DNA of 64,000 nt from Epithemia pelagica (lineage: Eukaryota; Bacillariophyta; Bacillariophyceae; Surirellales; Surirellaceae). The notes beneath the pieces are model-generated. The model made no database searches. It saw only the letters and a program-made list of their open reading frames with translations, and was not told the origin of the DNA. Shown piece by piece: positions 21,677 through 31,848 of this stretch (within the stretch, counting starts at the first letter, position 1; the number at the start of each line of letters is the position of its first letter). Both the position numbers and the translations under genes were made by a program. The DNA is taken from positions 2,418,001-2,482,000 of the forward strand of contig OX337236.1 in the NCBI GenBank assembly GCA_946965045.2. Reading direction: 5' to 3'.

Positions 21677-22986
21677 ATGAGGATTAGTGATCGAAATTTG
21701 ATGAGCATTCTCTATCTCACCCCCAAGGCGCGACCTTCAAAAAGTGGCGATTTCCCAGTCCTAACACAAACACCAAACACCCACTACAGAGCAAATCTGG
21801 TTGTCGTCATATCGTTACCCAAGCACCTTTGCACCTCCTTCCAAGACGTCCACACCATTCCTCTTCCCTCACAAGAACCTACGAAGACGGCAGTTGCGCC
21901 GGAAAGCCCTACAAGAGTCCCCAGTAACACACCAAGTACCACCACCCTTCCCCACTACAAAGTGTTTGGTTCGAAGACTGATAGTACTAACGAAGGAGAG
22001 GAACAGGATGAGGATGCAGTAGACGACCTTGTCATTTGTACCAAGCTGTATCTCCCACACACCATTTGGGATAAGGATCACAACTTTGAGTTTGACATCG
22101 AACGTGCCCTGAGTGAATACAAAACCCTACAAAAGCTCGATCAAATTGGCTACGAAGCAGACGCCGCTCCGTTTCCAGTTGTCTCGTCCTACTTGTTCTG
22201 TGTCTTGGATGTGGAGGATGATGCTAAGTTCATGTTGGCCAAGTGCTGGGCAACCAACATGGAAGAACAATGGGCCAGTCAGTTTATCGATGCGGAAGTA
22301 GGTGAGAGAATTGTGCACAAGGCGGCCGAGGCTTTTGCCATTCTCAATCTTACCGGAGTGGACCAAGAATGGAACGACAGTGGGCGAAGCGCCCTTTTGT
22401 CTGTCTGTTCCATGGTAAAACTTCATTTCACCAAACCCACCATGTCTCTGGACAAAGACTGTGATGCCTTGATGAACTTACTCAAGGAAGTGGGACAATG
22501 AACCAGTGACAATGTGGTAGACAGATATTCTCATCAGATCATGGAAGTGAGAGAGTCACTCTGTCATAGAGACAGCCATCCGTTTAACATTTTGGTCGAA
22601 ACAAAATGTAAAACTACTGAAAATGACTACGAAATGTGTTTGGACCGAGTGGAAATGTGATTCTCTGTGATTGGGAAACTGCCATTCGTGGTCCTATGGG
22701 ACAAGATGCTGGAACCTTCACGTTGTTTCCCACCGTCTGGGCGCTTTTCTCGGCTTTTGCTAGCTCTGATTTGGGAGCCTCCGTGTGCAGCTTTATGGAC
22801 GATGATTTGGACATGTTTCATGTAAGCGAAGAAATGAAAATGGAGTGGATGGATGACGACAGGAATAGCAAGAAGGGTCTCAACAAAATCAAATTAGCAA
22901 TGTTTATGAGTAGAAATGTCTCGTATCACAACATTTGTCAGTTATGTCAATTGAAAGGACAAGTAAATGCTCCTACTGTGGCATGA
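21677..22986 (+). pseudogene. Broken APH-superfamily (aminoglycoside phosphotransferase/choline-kinase-like) gene
   Basis: The first frame (ATG 21677) gives 274 residues to TGA 22499-22501. The same frame continues after it with LCHRDSHPFNILVE, the HxDxxxxN catalytic loop of the APH kinase superfamily (His codon 22565, Asp 22571, Asn 22586). It then stops at 22650-22652. A second frame from 22636 carries the next expected motif, NVILCDWETAIRGPMGQDAG (metal-binding DWE), and ends TGA 22984-22986. So the catalytic parts are split by one nonsense codon and one frameshift. The GPMG phrase recalls methylthioribose-kinase-like members. The true N-terminus is uncertain. It lies between the 29-bp inverted repeats. 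Confidence 0.6.
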
Positions 22987-23410
22987 TGAGACTAATGGCT
23001 GTTCGGCCATGCGTTATGCAGGTCGACAAGCTTAAGTGATCTGTAGAGAAGTCCAATGTTTGGTGAGTGGTTTCAATGTCCATTGATCCATTCAATGCAA
23101 CACGTGACAATAAGAAAGGTGAGATGCCATGTCGGCGATAGGATCACTTGATTCTTGTTTTGCTTCGGATGCAGGAGGAATGGCCATGCCGCGGGAAGCA
23201 TGTAGCTTCCTAATGGATTTCTGGGAAATGCGACGGCGTTTGTGCGACGAAGAAGACATTGTAGGATCCCTAAGCACGGCCCCATATCTCCATTGCCGCG
23301 ATGAATGCAGTTGGTGGTTTGGAGGTTTGTGTCAGTACTGGGAGCGCAGAGGTCGCGCCTTGGGGGTGAGTAAGAGTTTGCACACCAAAAGCACGACACA
23401 CATGCGACCA
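22987..23410. other. Spacer after the kinase pseudogene
   Basis: About 420 bp. Open frames on both strands (about 100 codons each) overlap one another, and neither has a recognisable motif. I see nothing firm. Confidence 0.4.
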
Positions 23411-23439
23411 CTCACCCCTACTTGGGGGTAGGAAATTCC
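23411..23439 (-). repeat. Right copy of the 29-bp inverted repeat
   Basis: The reverse complement of 21646-21674 with few differences (hairpin CCCCTA-CTT-GGGGGTAGG). It ends exactly where the terminal repeat of the 8.4-kb element starts. Confidence 0.6.
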
Positions 23440-23722
23440 TAGTGCCTCCTCTAGCCGTGTGCCCATTACACGCCAAAATGGGCCGTTGGGCACATATTTT
23501 CAACTAGATAGAACATGATCAATATTAGGCCTACGGCAACATGTGGATGCCCAAACTTTTTCTTCAAGACATCCTCTGTCACCATTGGATACCACATGAC
23601 ACCCATATATGACATATCTAGGTCATAGGAGCATCTCCATTGGGGGGTTGTGCTCGATTTTTGACATGTGGGCACATGTGGGCACATGTGGGGACATAGT
23701 GGGCACATTGCTTCGGCAGGTC
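23439..23722 (+). repeat. Left terminal inverted repeat of the piggyBac-like element
   Basis: It aligns with the reverse complement of 31590-31848. Shared blocks include GTGTGCCCATTAC, GTTGGGCACA, TAGATAGAAC, GATCAATATTAG, CATCCTCTGTCACCATT, GGTCATAGGAGC and GTGGGCACAT. The inner end has tandem GTGGGCACAT units. Confidence 0.7.
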
Positions 23723-24143
23723 CTATGACAGTCCTATGACGATGATAGGACGTCGTGATGTTACCTGCATCCAAAGCAGTACTTTCGCGCCATTTTTTGT
23801 GCCATGGTCGGCTTTCTCAACGTGTCCCGGACTCCTCTGGACCCGCGCTGATTCGGAACCAATCGGAACTCCATGGGGGACCAGGGGGGAATTTTTGTAG
23901 AAAAGATTGTGACGATCAACTGACGACAGACGACCACACAATGGCAAGTTACATGTTTTTCCCTCCATTTGAACAGTCCCCATCGGGATTATTCATCATG
24001 AAGAGCATGTGCTCATGAGATCGAACCTTTTGGTAATGAGGATCATTACCAAAAGTGTCAATTTCTTGAGCACAAGGACAACGAGGTGCAGGTGACGACG
24101 ACGACAACAACAACAACAACAAGCACGAGGACACTGAAAGAAA

Positions 24144-27100
24144 ATGCCAGCAGGTGTTGGAACAACAGGTCGGTTGGGTCCTGGGTCCAGGGCATTTCTC
24201 AGAGGCAGCAAGGAACCTGTGATAATTGTCCGAGCCCTTGCGAACAAGTCATGGGAAGTTGAGCGGCTTGACAAGAGGGATGGCAGTAGAACAGGTGAGC
24301 TGATGAACAAGACCTCTTATCAGCTGAAGAAGATACAACAAGGCGATAGCTTTCCTGGGGAATACCGAGTGCAGCAGACAGTGGCAAGAACAACTGCAAC
24401 AACAGCACCAACATCAACAGCAACTACCACCACTGCTGCTTCCAACCAACAGCAACGGCAAGAACAACAGCAAGAAGGCTCGTCAAATGAGGAGGAGGCT
24501 TTGGTTGTTGTTAACAGCTTTGCATCATCTGGTGCAGCCAACAACGAGGGTCCTCAACAAGAAGGAGGGGAGAATCAGACAGGTATTGAAGTTCTTGTTG
24601 CTCGTCAGGGTGGTAGTCAGCAGCAGCAGCGGAATGAGAACCACAACCAGCAACATCAAAGAACACAACAACAAGAACACATTGCCATGACGGCCGAGAA
24701 TACAAGAGATGATGACAAGGGATTTGAAGTTGTGGCATTGAGCAACCGTGAACAGGCTCAGGATGAAGATGAGCAGAACAACAACAACAACAACGGGCAG
24801 GACAGTGCAATGGCAGGCCCGAGCGCCGAACAACGAGAACACACGACACACACAAACAACACTTCGAGCAACACCAGGAGTGAACCCACCCAAGTCATGG
24901 ATGGGGATGCAGGTGGTGACGGTCAGCGTGGTGGTGATACCGTCCCTGTCGTTCGTACTCGTGAGGACGCGCACAACGTGGTCGAGACAATTCTCAATGA
25001 CGACGACGACCGGAGTTGGATTTCCGACGTTGGAATTGCTGGTCCACCAGCAGTGGAGCAGCAGGAACGTGAAGTCGCGAGGAATGACCAGAACCTTTCT
25101 GGTCGCACTTTCCAACACACAACAGATGAGGATAATGCATCAGCCGTGTCGTTGGATGACTACTTCAACGACTTGGAGGACTATCTGTTTTTGTTTTCGG
25201 ACGACGAGGATGCCATTGATCCTAACAGTTTGGCACTCGCACACGAAATTGAGAGCAGGGAGGAGCACAGGAACAGGTATACAAACTATATAAACAGAAA
25301 GAAACAACTGATAGAAGAAAACTGGACAGTGACCCTCGAGCCACCCAGCGAAAATGGTATTGATATTGGCGACAGAGTCCGGGAGAACAAAAGGAACAAT
25401 CCACGTTTCGGAATTGTGGTTGAAAAGCATCCGGATAGTATCCCTGGCACTCCTTTGTGGAATGTGCTCTTCGACGGAGACGAGGAAGAGACACTAGCGC
25501 TTACAGGCCGGAATGACCTGCGCAAGATTTATGACAATCGGAGTTTCACTTGGCAAATTGTTGATGGCGATACAGTACCCGACAACCTTGTTGAAGAATT
25601 CGAGAGTGTTGGTGTTGTTGGCTTTGACTTTCGCCAGTCATTTGCTCACAGCAACTTGTCTACAACAAACCAACGCTATGACTTTCCATTCCTGCGTCTG
25701 CTGATCCACATGTGGCCAGGTAAGTCGTTGATTGTCGAGTTTCCTGTTGGTGTCACAGTGAAAAGGGTCTCAGTATTAATGGCGTGTTTGTCTTACAGGG
25801 AGTTGGCGAGAGCAGCTGCATAGGTTGAATGAAGCAATCAACGAACGCAATCAGGGCAGAGTCCGAAGCCGCCATATCCGTTGCGTCACAGAGCATGAGT
25901 GGTGGGCATGGTGGGGCATTCTTATCGGAGCGGCACCCTGCCACAAAGGTGGTATTCGGCTCTTCGATGATACGTCGTCAACTTCACATCGTCAGTTTTC
26001 TCCGAAAGTGAATGCCAGCAAAGGTGGCATGGATCTCATGTCGAAGACTCGGTTCTTCGACATCAAGGAGATTCTTCCCTGTGCCTTTGAAGGGGACAAC
26101 CACGGTGCGAAATGGAACCAGATCAAACCGCTGGTTGACGGTTTCAACAGCAACCGTCGGAAAACAGTTGCCGCCTCATCAACAATTACGTTGGATGAGG
26201 CAATGTGCGCGTTCCAACCACGGACAACGAAGACATCAGCACTCCCCCATTTGTCTTACGTCCAACGCAAACCCAAACCATTGGGGACGGAGTTCAAGGT
26301 AATGTTTGCTTTTCCGAACTGACTGCCTTTGCAGGTGACCAACTCATCCGTTTGATTGTCGTTTGTTTTGTTCAAAAAGGTTTCTGGTGACACAGCAACA
26401 GGTTGTCTTCTCTTCCTTGAGATACAGGAAGGGAAGATCCCAATGCGGCGCAAGAAGTTTATGGCAGATGGAGGCATGACGGTAGGAACGTCGCTTCGAT
26501 TGGTGGAAGGCTCGGAATATTCTGGCCAGTCAGTGCTTGAGCGTATTGAAGCTCAGAGCCAAGGAAGCACAAGGCCCCTTGTATGTGCAGATTCTTGGTT
26601 TGGCAGCGTCAAGCTTGTCGAAGCCATGAAGTGCATGTACCGTGAACCACGAGAGCCGACAGCTCGTGATCGTCGGACCTACACTCTGTGTGTAGACAAA
26701 GTGCGGGGGAACAACCAGGATGCGCCCGAAGTCATTTGTTCCATCAAAACCAACAATGGCTTGTTCCCCCAAGAAGAATTGAAAAAGGAGATGGAACCCT
26801 TTCCATCGGGATCGTATCTTGTGATGGAGAGCGTGGCACCAGGTACCAACGTCAACCTGGTTGCCATCGCATACAAATACAATTCACGCAAGACTCTCTT
26901 TTTCGCCATGTCAAGAGATGCGGAGACTACGGAGCCTGGCCTCCCCTACGTGGCCAGGTTCGCTGATGAACATGGCAACGTCAGAGAGCGCCGCGTCCTA
27001 CGGCCGAAATGTTTGTCTGTCTATTTTGGAGCGGCCAATCTCATTGATGTCCACAATCACCTTCGACAGGGTGTGTTGCGGCTTGAAATGCTGTGGAAAA

Positions 27101-27891
27101 CGCCAAACCCATGGTTTAGGCTTATCACCACGATAATCGGTATCACGGTGGTTGATTGTTTTTTGGCGACCAAGTACCATTTGGGTGGCAGGCAGTCTCC
27201 AGTCTCGTCGGGAGTGGAGTATTTTGCAGATTGTTTGGCATGGGATCTTTCCCACAACCAGTTAAACAACAACCTTGACCGTCGAGGTCAGGCCCGCCCC
27301 AATATTGCTTCAAATGTCGTTGAAGCTGAGGATGGTACTGCTGGACTTCAGCAAAGGTCGCTGACAGAACAGGCCACACAATTCGCAAAGCAGATGCTGG
27401 AGGAGGCGTTTATGGCTCAGTTTGGGGCCTCAACTGCTAGTGCTCCTGGCTTGAGCCGATGTCCTCCGATTTCAGTTGTTGATTTACAATCCACACAGCA
27501 CCCCATCGTTTCCCCAACGGAGTCATTGACGGTTCAGGATGATGATGCCACGGCGTGTATTCCTTGCGACTCTGGAGTTCCACCATCTGGAGTCTTTTCT
27601 CACAAGCCCATCCCAAATCCCGAACGAGTCCAGGATGCGGATGGCAAGATACGTCCAAGCGCACGTCGATGCGTCATCTGTCGCATGAAGACGAGAGCAC
27701 TTTGCGGACATCCTGCTTGTCTTGCAAAAACGAAGACCCGCAAGGTACCGGGAACGGACGAGACCAAGACCCTCAAAGGTATTGGACTATGCAACGATAA
27801 CAAGATTCGTTCTGGGATGACCCGCACCTGTGTTGAAGAGCACAGATTCCAAATGGAGATCCTCCGAATGCAACAACAGAACACAGCTTGA
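24144..27891 (+). CDS. PiggyBac-like transposase with tudor-like N-terminus and Cys-rich tail
   Basis: Three exons: about 24144-25723, 25800-26298 and 26380-27891, giving about 1196 aa. The long N-terminal half is Q/N/E-rich and low in complexity, apart from two possible beta-barrel modules: residues 1-70, and IGDRVRE.. FGIVVEKH.. WNVLFDGDEEE. The catalytic part is of the piggyBac DDE type: LDEAMCAFQPR (first Asp), CADSWFGSVKLVEAM (second) and AANLIDVHNHLRQG (third). The tail has RRCVICRMKTRALCGHPAC and TCVEEH, a putative zinc-binding module. Intron 2 (26299-26379) is clean. For intron 1 the best donor (GTAAGT at 25720) leaves the frame off by one. A donor four bases on (GTCGTT at 25724) keeps it open. 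Confidence 0.75.
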
Positions 27892-28015
27892 TTTCACGAC
27901 GATTGCTCTATGATTTAGTATGAAAATGAAAATACACAATACATGATTAGGTAAGACCAATACATAGTTCTATTTGAAGTTACATCCATACAGTTCGAAC
28001 TAGTGCACGTATATC

Positions 28016-28591
28016 CTACATAGGAGTAGTCAGTTTCTTGATCGCAATATTGGCAGTCTTGTCATCGTCTTTTCCCTCAACAGAGTTGCATACTAGCTTC
28101 TCGTTGAGAAGTTTCAGAAACGTCGTGGCTCCAACGACACTCATCTTAACCGTGACAACCATGGGCTCCATTGTCATCACGGTGTTAAGTGAGTGTGTCG
28201 TGGCAATCACGATCTTGCTCTTGACAACTTTGCCACTACTTGACTGAAGAATCGTCGTATCAAGTTGATTGTTGATATATTGCAGTGGGATGACGAGCTC
28301 TGGGACAGAATCATCCTTTTTGGTGCGGTCAAAGAAGCGAATTGAGACTGCATTCGTGTTGACTCGAGACAAATAAGTTCGCTGCAACAGCAACACACCA
28401 CGATCAACAATCAACCGACCATCAGCAGAACATTCTCCGGCACTCTTCAGGTACACATTCACCCCCGCTTCTCCAAACACTGTCACTGTTTCCCCCTTTG
28501 TTTCAAGCGACTGACCACCATCACAAACCACTGTGAACCCATTGACGAGTTTCATCGTCTCAAACCTCTTGCTTCCTTTCGTTGAATTCAT
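28016..28591 (-). CDS. Unknown 191-aa protein carried by the piggyBac-like element
   Basis: A clean minus-strand frame runs from ATG 28591 (MNSTKGSKRFETM) to the TAG at 28016. The sequence has alternating hydrophobic residues and many Val/Thr, with few helices suggested, as in a beta-rich fold: FTVVCDGGQSLETKGETVTV, GRLIVDRGVLLLQRTYL. No signal peptide or membrane segment is evident. I do not recognise a family. It is convergent with the transposase gene (3' ends 125 bp apart) and divergent from the 28974 gene, so it shares a short upstream region with that gene. It may be a regulatory partner of the element or a captured host gene. Confidence 0.55.
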   Translation of the reverse strand: MNSTKGSKRFETMKLVNGFTVVCDGGQSLETKGETVTVFGEAGVNVYLKSAGECSADGRLIVDRGVLLLQRTYLSRVNTNAVSIRFFDRTKKDDSVPELVIPLQYINNQLDTTILQSSSGKVVKSKIVIATTHSLNTVMTMEPMVVTVKMSVVGATTFLKLLNEKLVCNSVEGKDDDKTANIAIKKLTTPM

Positions 28592-28705
28592 CTTTCTGGA
28601 CAAAGTGATGCAACAAGTGTGAGTGCTTGTTGGGGAGACAGTTCTAACAGCATTGTTTACTTACTTGCCGTCGTGCCGTCTTTCCACCAAAGAACTACTG
28701 TGTCT

Positions 28706-28973
28706 GTCGATCGGTGCAGCACTACTCCAGAACTTGTTGTTCTTGTTTGCTTTAGTTCTAGTATGTGTGTTCGTTTTGAGATTTGTGAGTGCGGGCATGG
28801 ACGAGTTTTTCGCGCCTCATGGCGCACTTCTTAATTAAGGAAAATTTGTTGGCTGGCGTGACATTTGGTCCGTTCGGAACCTATTCCAACCGACACGACA
28901 CACATCGGCCTCATATTTTCCGTGGATCTCCTGTTACAGGAACAACAACACCACAAAAGAGAAGAAGACCACC
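28706..28973 (+). promoter_or_regulatory. Duplicated 5' cassette, copy 1
   Basis: The stretch from GCAGCACTACTCCAGAACTT to CCGTGGATCTCCTGTTACA and on to ACCACCATGTCGACAA recurs at 30704-30956 with few differences and a short deletion. It includes TTCTTAATTAAGGAAAATTT. It stands directly before the ATG of the 28974 gene, so it probably holds its promoter and 5' UTR. Confidence 0.65.
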
Positions 28974-29534
28974 ATGTCGACAAGCCCCAATATTGCTTCC
29001 AATGTCGTCGACGCTGAGTCGCCTACAGAACAGGCCATGCGATACGCGAAGAAGATGCCGGAGGAGGCTGTTATGGCTCAGTTCGGGGCCTCAACTGCTG
29101 GTGCTGGCTCGAGCAGATGCCCTCCGATTTCAGTTGTTGATTCGCTCCCCAGTGTTTCCCCAGCAGAGTCATTGACAGTTCAGGATGATGGTACTGTGTC
29201 GTGTCTTCTTTGCCACTCTGGAGATCCACCAGCTGGATTCTTGTCTCACTTGTCTCACAGGCCCATGCCAAATCCCGAACAAGTCCAGGATGCGGATGGC
29301 AACGAACAACCAAGCACAAGTCGATGCGTCATCTGTTTTATGAAGACGAGAGCAATTTGCGCACATCCTGTTTGTCTTGCTAAAACGAAGACCCGCAAGG
29401 TACCGGGAACGGACGAGATCATCAAGACCATCAAAGGTATTGGACTATGCAACGGTAACAGGATTCGTCCTGGGATGACCCGCACCTGTGTTGAAGAGCA
29501 CAGATTCCGAATGCAACAACAGAACACAGCTTGA
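28974..29534 (+). CDS. Stand-alone copy of the transposase C-terminal zinc-finger module
   Basis: The ATG at 28974 gives 186 aa (MSTSPNIASNVVDAES), clearly paralogous to the last 200 residues of the transposase. It has the FGASTA, RCPPISVVD, PNPEQVQDADG, RCVICFMKTRAICAHP and GMTRTCVEEHRF blocks. The similarity continues over the first 100 bp or more of 3' flank. The DDE domain is absent. It keeps all the cysteines of the tail, so it could bind the same DNA or partner and might act as a repressor or accessory factor, as truncated transposase products do in other families (inference). Several substitutions and small indels with an intact frame suggest selection or recent origin. Confidence 0.65.
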   Translation: MSTSPNIASNVVDAESPTEQAMRYAKKMPEEAVMAQFGASTAGAGSSRCPPISVVDSLPSVSPAESLTVQDDGTVSCLLCHSGDPPAGFLSHLSHRPMPNPEQVQDADGNEQPSTSRCVICFMKTRAICAHPVCLAKTKTRKVPGTDEIIKTIKGIGLCNGNRIRPGMTRTCVEEHRFRMQQQNTA

Positions 29535-30129
29535 TTTCACGACGATTGCTCTATGATTTAGTATGAAAATGAAAATACACAATACATGATTAGGTAAGAC
29601 CAATACATAGTTCTATTTGAAGTTACATCCATACAGTTCGAACTACAAGTATATCTACATAGTCAATTTCTTGATTGTCATATTGAAATTGACATAGGCA
29701 AAAAGGTGGCCCACCAAAGTAATACCAAGAGTGTCGCCAAGTCAAACGATCAAGGGGTCGTCCAGCAAGTTCCGTCCTATTCCACCACACGGGCATGAAT
29801 GAAGACGAACGCAATATACTCTTTGAAAAATTCTCGATGTGTTGGCGCAAAAATATTTTCAAGAAAATCAGGATACCAAGCAAATGATATTGGCTGCCGA
29901 ATTGGCGCTTGTCTCCTCCTCCAACAAGGCACCACAACCACAACAACAAGCACCACAACCGACACAACGACGTCCAAGTCACCAAGAAGCACCACAGCCG
30001 CAACAACGACCACGACAACATCAACGACAAGAGTCGTTTGATGACACCACAGCCGTCTTGTCTGCGGCAAAAAGTGCCACAGAAACCCATCAAGAACAAG
30101 GCGATTCCGGCAACCAAGAATGGCAAGAG
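29535..30129. other. Duplicated 3' flank and Gln-rich low-complexity stretch
   Basis: 29535-29645 repeats the 3' flank of the transposase gene (27892-28000). Further on, CAACAA-rich sequence (about 29925-30025) opens a plus-strand frame of 128 codons, rich in Q, P and H. Its residues LAQKYFQENQDTKQMILAAELAL hint at a fragment of some protein. I cannot name a gene. Confidence 0.4.
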
Positions 30130-30580
30130 TCATTCGGTCATGAGCAGCAACCACATCGACGACTCCAAAAAGCCAGCCAGCACCAAACCAGTTCTGGAGG
30201 AACCGGTTCCGATTGCCACGGGTGAATTGCTCCACTCGGGCGGTAGTCGTAGTCTCTTGTCGGTTTGTTCCTCCTCGTCTTCGTGATCGATCCACCCCAG
30301 ACTTTTCAAAACCGCTTTGTTCCATCCACTCCAATTGCGGTGTCGTTCCGTCTCCGTCATGCGGGGCAGGTAGCTTTGGGACACGGCCCACAAGGTTTTT
30401 ATTTCATCGACACTGTCCCAAACTCGCGTGGCCAATCCGGCACAAAAGGCGACACCAAGCGACGTGGTTTCCTTGATTTTGGGTTTGACCACGGAAATAT
30501 TGAGCATGTCGGCTTGAAATTGCATTATGAGATTGTTGGCCGTACCACCGCCATCATTCGCAATGAAGGCGAAGAAGAAG
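30130..30580 (-). pseudogene. Captured C-terminal fragment of glycerol kinase
   Basis: The minus-strand frame reads NDGGGTANNLIMQFQADML, VVKPKIKETTSLGVAFCAG, PRMTETERHRNWSGWNKAV and LKSLGW. This is the order and spacing of the end of the FGGY C-terminal domain of glycerol kinase (GG.xANN.LMQ.QAD, PxxxETT.LG.A, W..AV..S.GW). The N-terminal domain and catalytic centre are missing, so it cannot be active. The frame continues to a stop at 30130-30132 with a non-conserved tail. Upstream codons do not continue the kinase. A fragment of a metabolic gene inside a transposon points to gene capture. Confidence 0.7.
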
Positions 30581-30703
30581 AATCCACCTTGGTGGGAACC
30601 AGTTACTATTCGTCCGCGGCCACACCCAAAGGTTTGTGGCCAGGATGGGCCAAAGTCCTCTTGGCCTGTACGGCACCCACGACGGGACGTGGGGCGGTCG
30701 ATG

Positions 30704-30940
30704 GGTGCAGCACTACTCCAGAACTTGTTGTTCTTGTTTGCGTTAGTTCTAGTATGTGTGTTCGTTTTGAGATTTGTGAGTGCGGGCATCGCGCCTCATG
30801 GCGCACTTCTTAATTAAGGAAAATTTGTTGGCTGGCGTGACATTTGGTCCGTTCGGAACCTATTCCAACCGACACGACCCACATCTGCCTCATATTTTCC
30901 GTGGATCTCCTGTTACACCACCGCGAAAGAGAATACCACC
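30704..30940 (+). promoter_or_regulatory. Duplicated 5' cassette, copy 2
   Basis: Second copy of 28706-28973, lacking a short stretch around GACGAGTTTTTCGC. It lies directly upstream of the ATG at 30941. It keeps TTAATTAAGGAAAATTTGTT and the ACCACCATGTCGACAA start context. Confidence 0.65.
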
Positions 30941-31555
30941 ATGTCGACAACTATCAACGGCCGTCGTACAAGTTTGCGCTATCAAGCGCGCATCAAAGCA
31001 GCCTCAGGAGCTGATGCAGCTTCGCAGTGCACAAGCTCCATTCTTGCTCCTTCTGTTTCCGTTTCCAACCAACCCGCGTCCCGGTTGTCGCATCGCAAAA
31101 AGACGACGAAAACTAAGAAGGCAGTGGCAACCAAGAAAAAGAACATGAAGGCAAAGGAGAAGGTGACGATGGACGTTTCAGATTTCAAGGATATGGAAGC
31201 CAAGACGGTGCATGCCAAGATTGTCCCCAAAAAGAATCATGTTGCTGTTTTGTATCCAGCACCCGAGAAGAAGTTGTCCTCATCTCCGTCCCCCCCTTGC
31301 TTTGACTTGATGATGACGATGCGCTTCAAGAACATTGAGACATCATGCAACAATCAGCAATGTTCCGATACTGTGAGGAAGTCCGTGGAAATGCCAAGCA
31401 ACTTTGATGACGACAATAATGAAAATGATTCATCCAATGAAAACTTGTCCAGCAAATTTGGAAAGCGCAATTCGTCAATTGGTGTCGATAGCAACCTGTC
31501 CTTTGAGTTCTCTGAGACTCAGGAGCCAAGTGTTGCCTACAAGTTCGAATACTAG
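30941..31555 (+). CDS. Unknown 204-aa basic/acidic protein of the piggyBac-like element
   Basis: The ATG at 30941 (MSTTINGRRTSLRYQ) opens 204 codons ending TAG 31553-31555. Residues 45-75 are a Lys-rich basic stretch (SHRKKTTKTKKAV, KKKNMKAKEK), like a nuclear localisation or DNA-binding tail. Residues 145-165 are Asp/Asn-rich and acidic. The C-terminus has SFEFSETQEPS. No known domain is recognised. It shares its 5' cassette and the first codons (MST) with the 28974 gene, so the two may be co-expressed. The 3' side runs into the right terminal repeat of the element. Confidence 0.5.
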   Translation: MSTTINGRRTSLRYQARIKAASGADAASQCTSSILAPSVSVSNQPASRLSHRKKTTKTKKAVATKKKNMKAKEKVTMDVSDFKDMEAKTVHAKIVPKKNHVAVLYPAPEKKLSSSPSPPCFDLMMTMRFKNIETSCNNQQCSDTVRKSVEMPSNFDDDNNENDSSNENLSSKFGKRNSSIGVDSNLSFEFSETQEPSVAYKFEY

Positions 31556-31589
31556 GACGTAGTAAGTCTAAAAGCCGAGCTTTACATGA

Positions 31590-31848
31590 CTTTCTATAAT
31601 GTGCCCATAATGTGCCCACACACGTTGCACACACCACAAGCTTCTAGTAGAGGCGCTCCTATGACCCCCATATGTCCTATGTAGGCCAAATGGGGCATCA
31701 AATGGTGACAGAGGATGCCTTAAAGATTGGTAAGATGCATCAGATCATTGTCGTAGGGCTAATATTGATCGAGTTCTATCTACCTAAAATGTTGTGCCCA
31801 ACGGGACATTTTCGCACGTAATGGGCACACCCGGAGGTAAGGCACTAG
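31590..31848 (-). repeat. Right terminal inverted repeat of the piggyBac-like element
   Basis: Reverse-complement partner of 23439-23722, ending GGCACTAG. Its inner end has two GTGCCCA units, mirroring the GTGGGCACAT units on the left. Confidence 0.7.

Larger units (their letters stand above)
23439..31848 (+). mobile_element. 8.4-kb piggyBac-like DNA transposon with cargo genes
   Basis: Both ends carry long imperfect terminal inverted repeats (about 260-280 bp, roughly three quarters matching by eye). The left starts CTAGTGCCTCC and the right is the reverse complement of CTAGTGCCTTACC. CTAG is palindromic, so it can be either the repeat end or a 4-bp target duplication; no TTAA, the usual piggyBac target, is present. 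Inside are a piggyBac-like transposase, a minus-strand ORF, a copy of the transposase zinc-finger tail, a glycerol-kinase fragment and a 204-aa ORF. The size, divergent repeats and cargo suggest an old or composite element. Confidence 0.7.

Noticed and set aside
30265-30813. Plus-strand 182-codon ORF opposite the glycerol kinase fragment
   Set aside because: The minus strand matches a known protein end, and the plus frame runs through unrelated cassette sequence.
23439-31848. CACTA (CMC) classification because of the CACTAG at one end
   Set aside because: The left end does not read CACTA, and the transposase has piggyBac-type DDE motifs.
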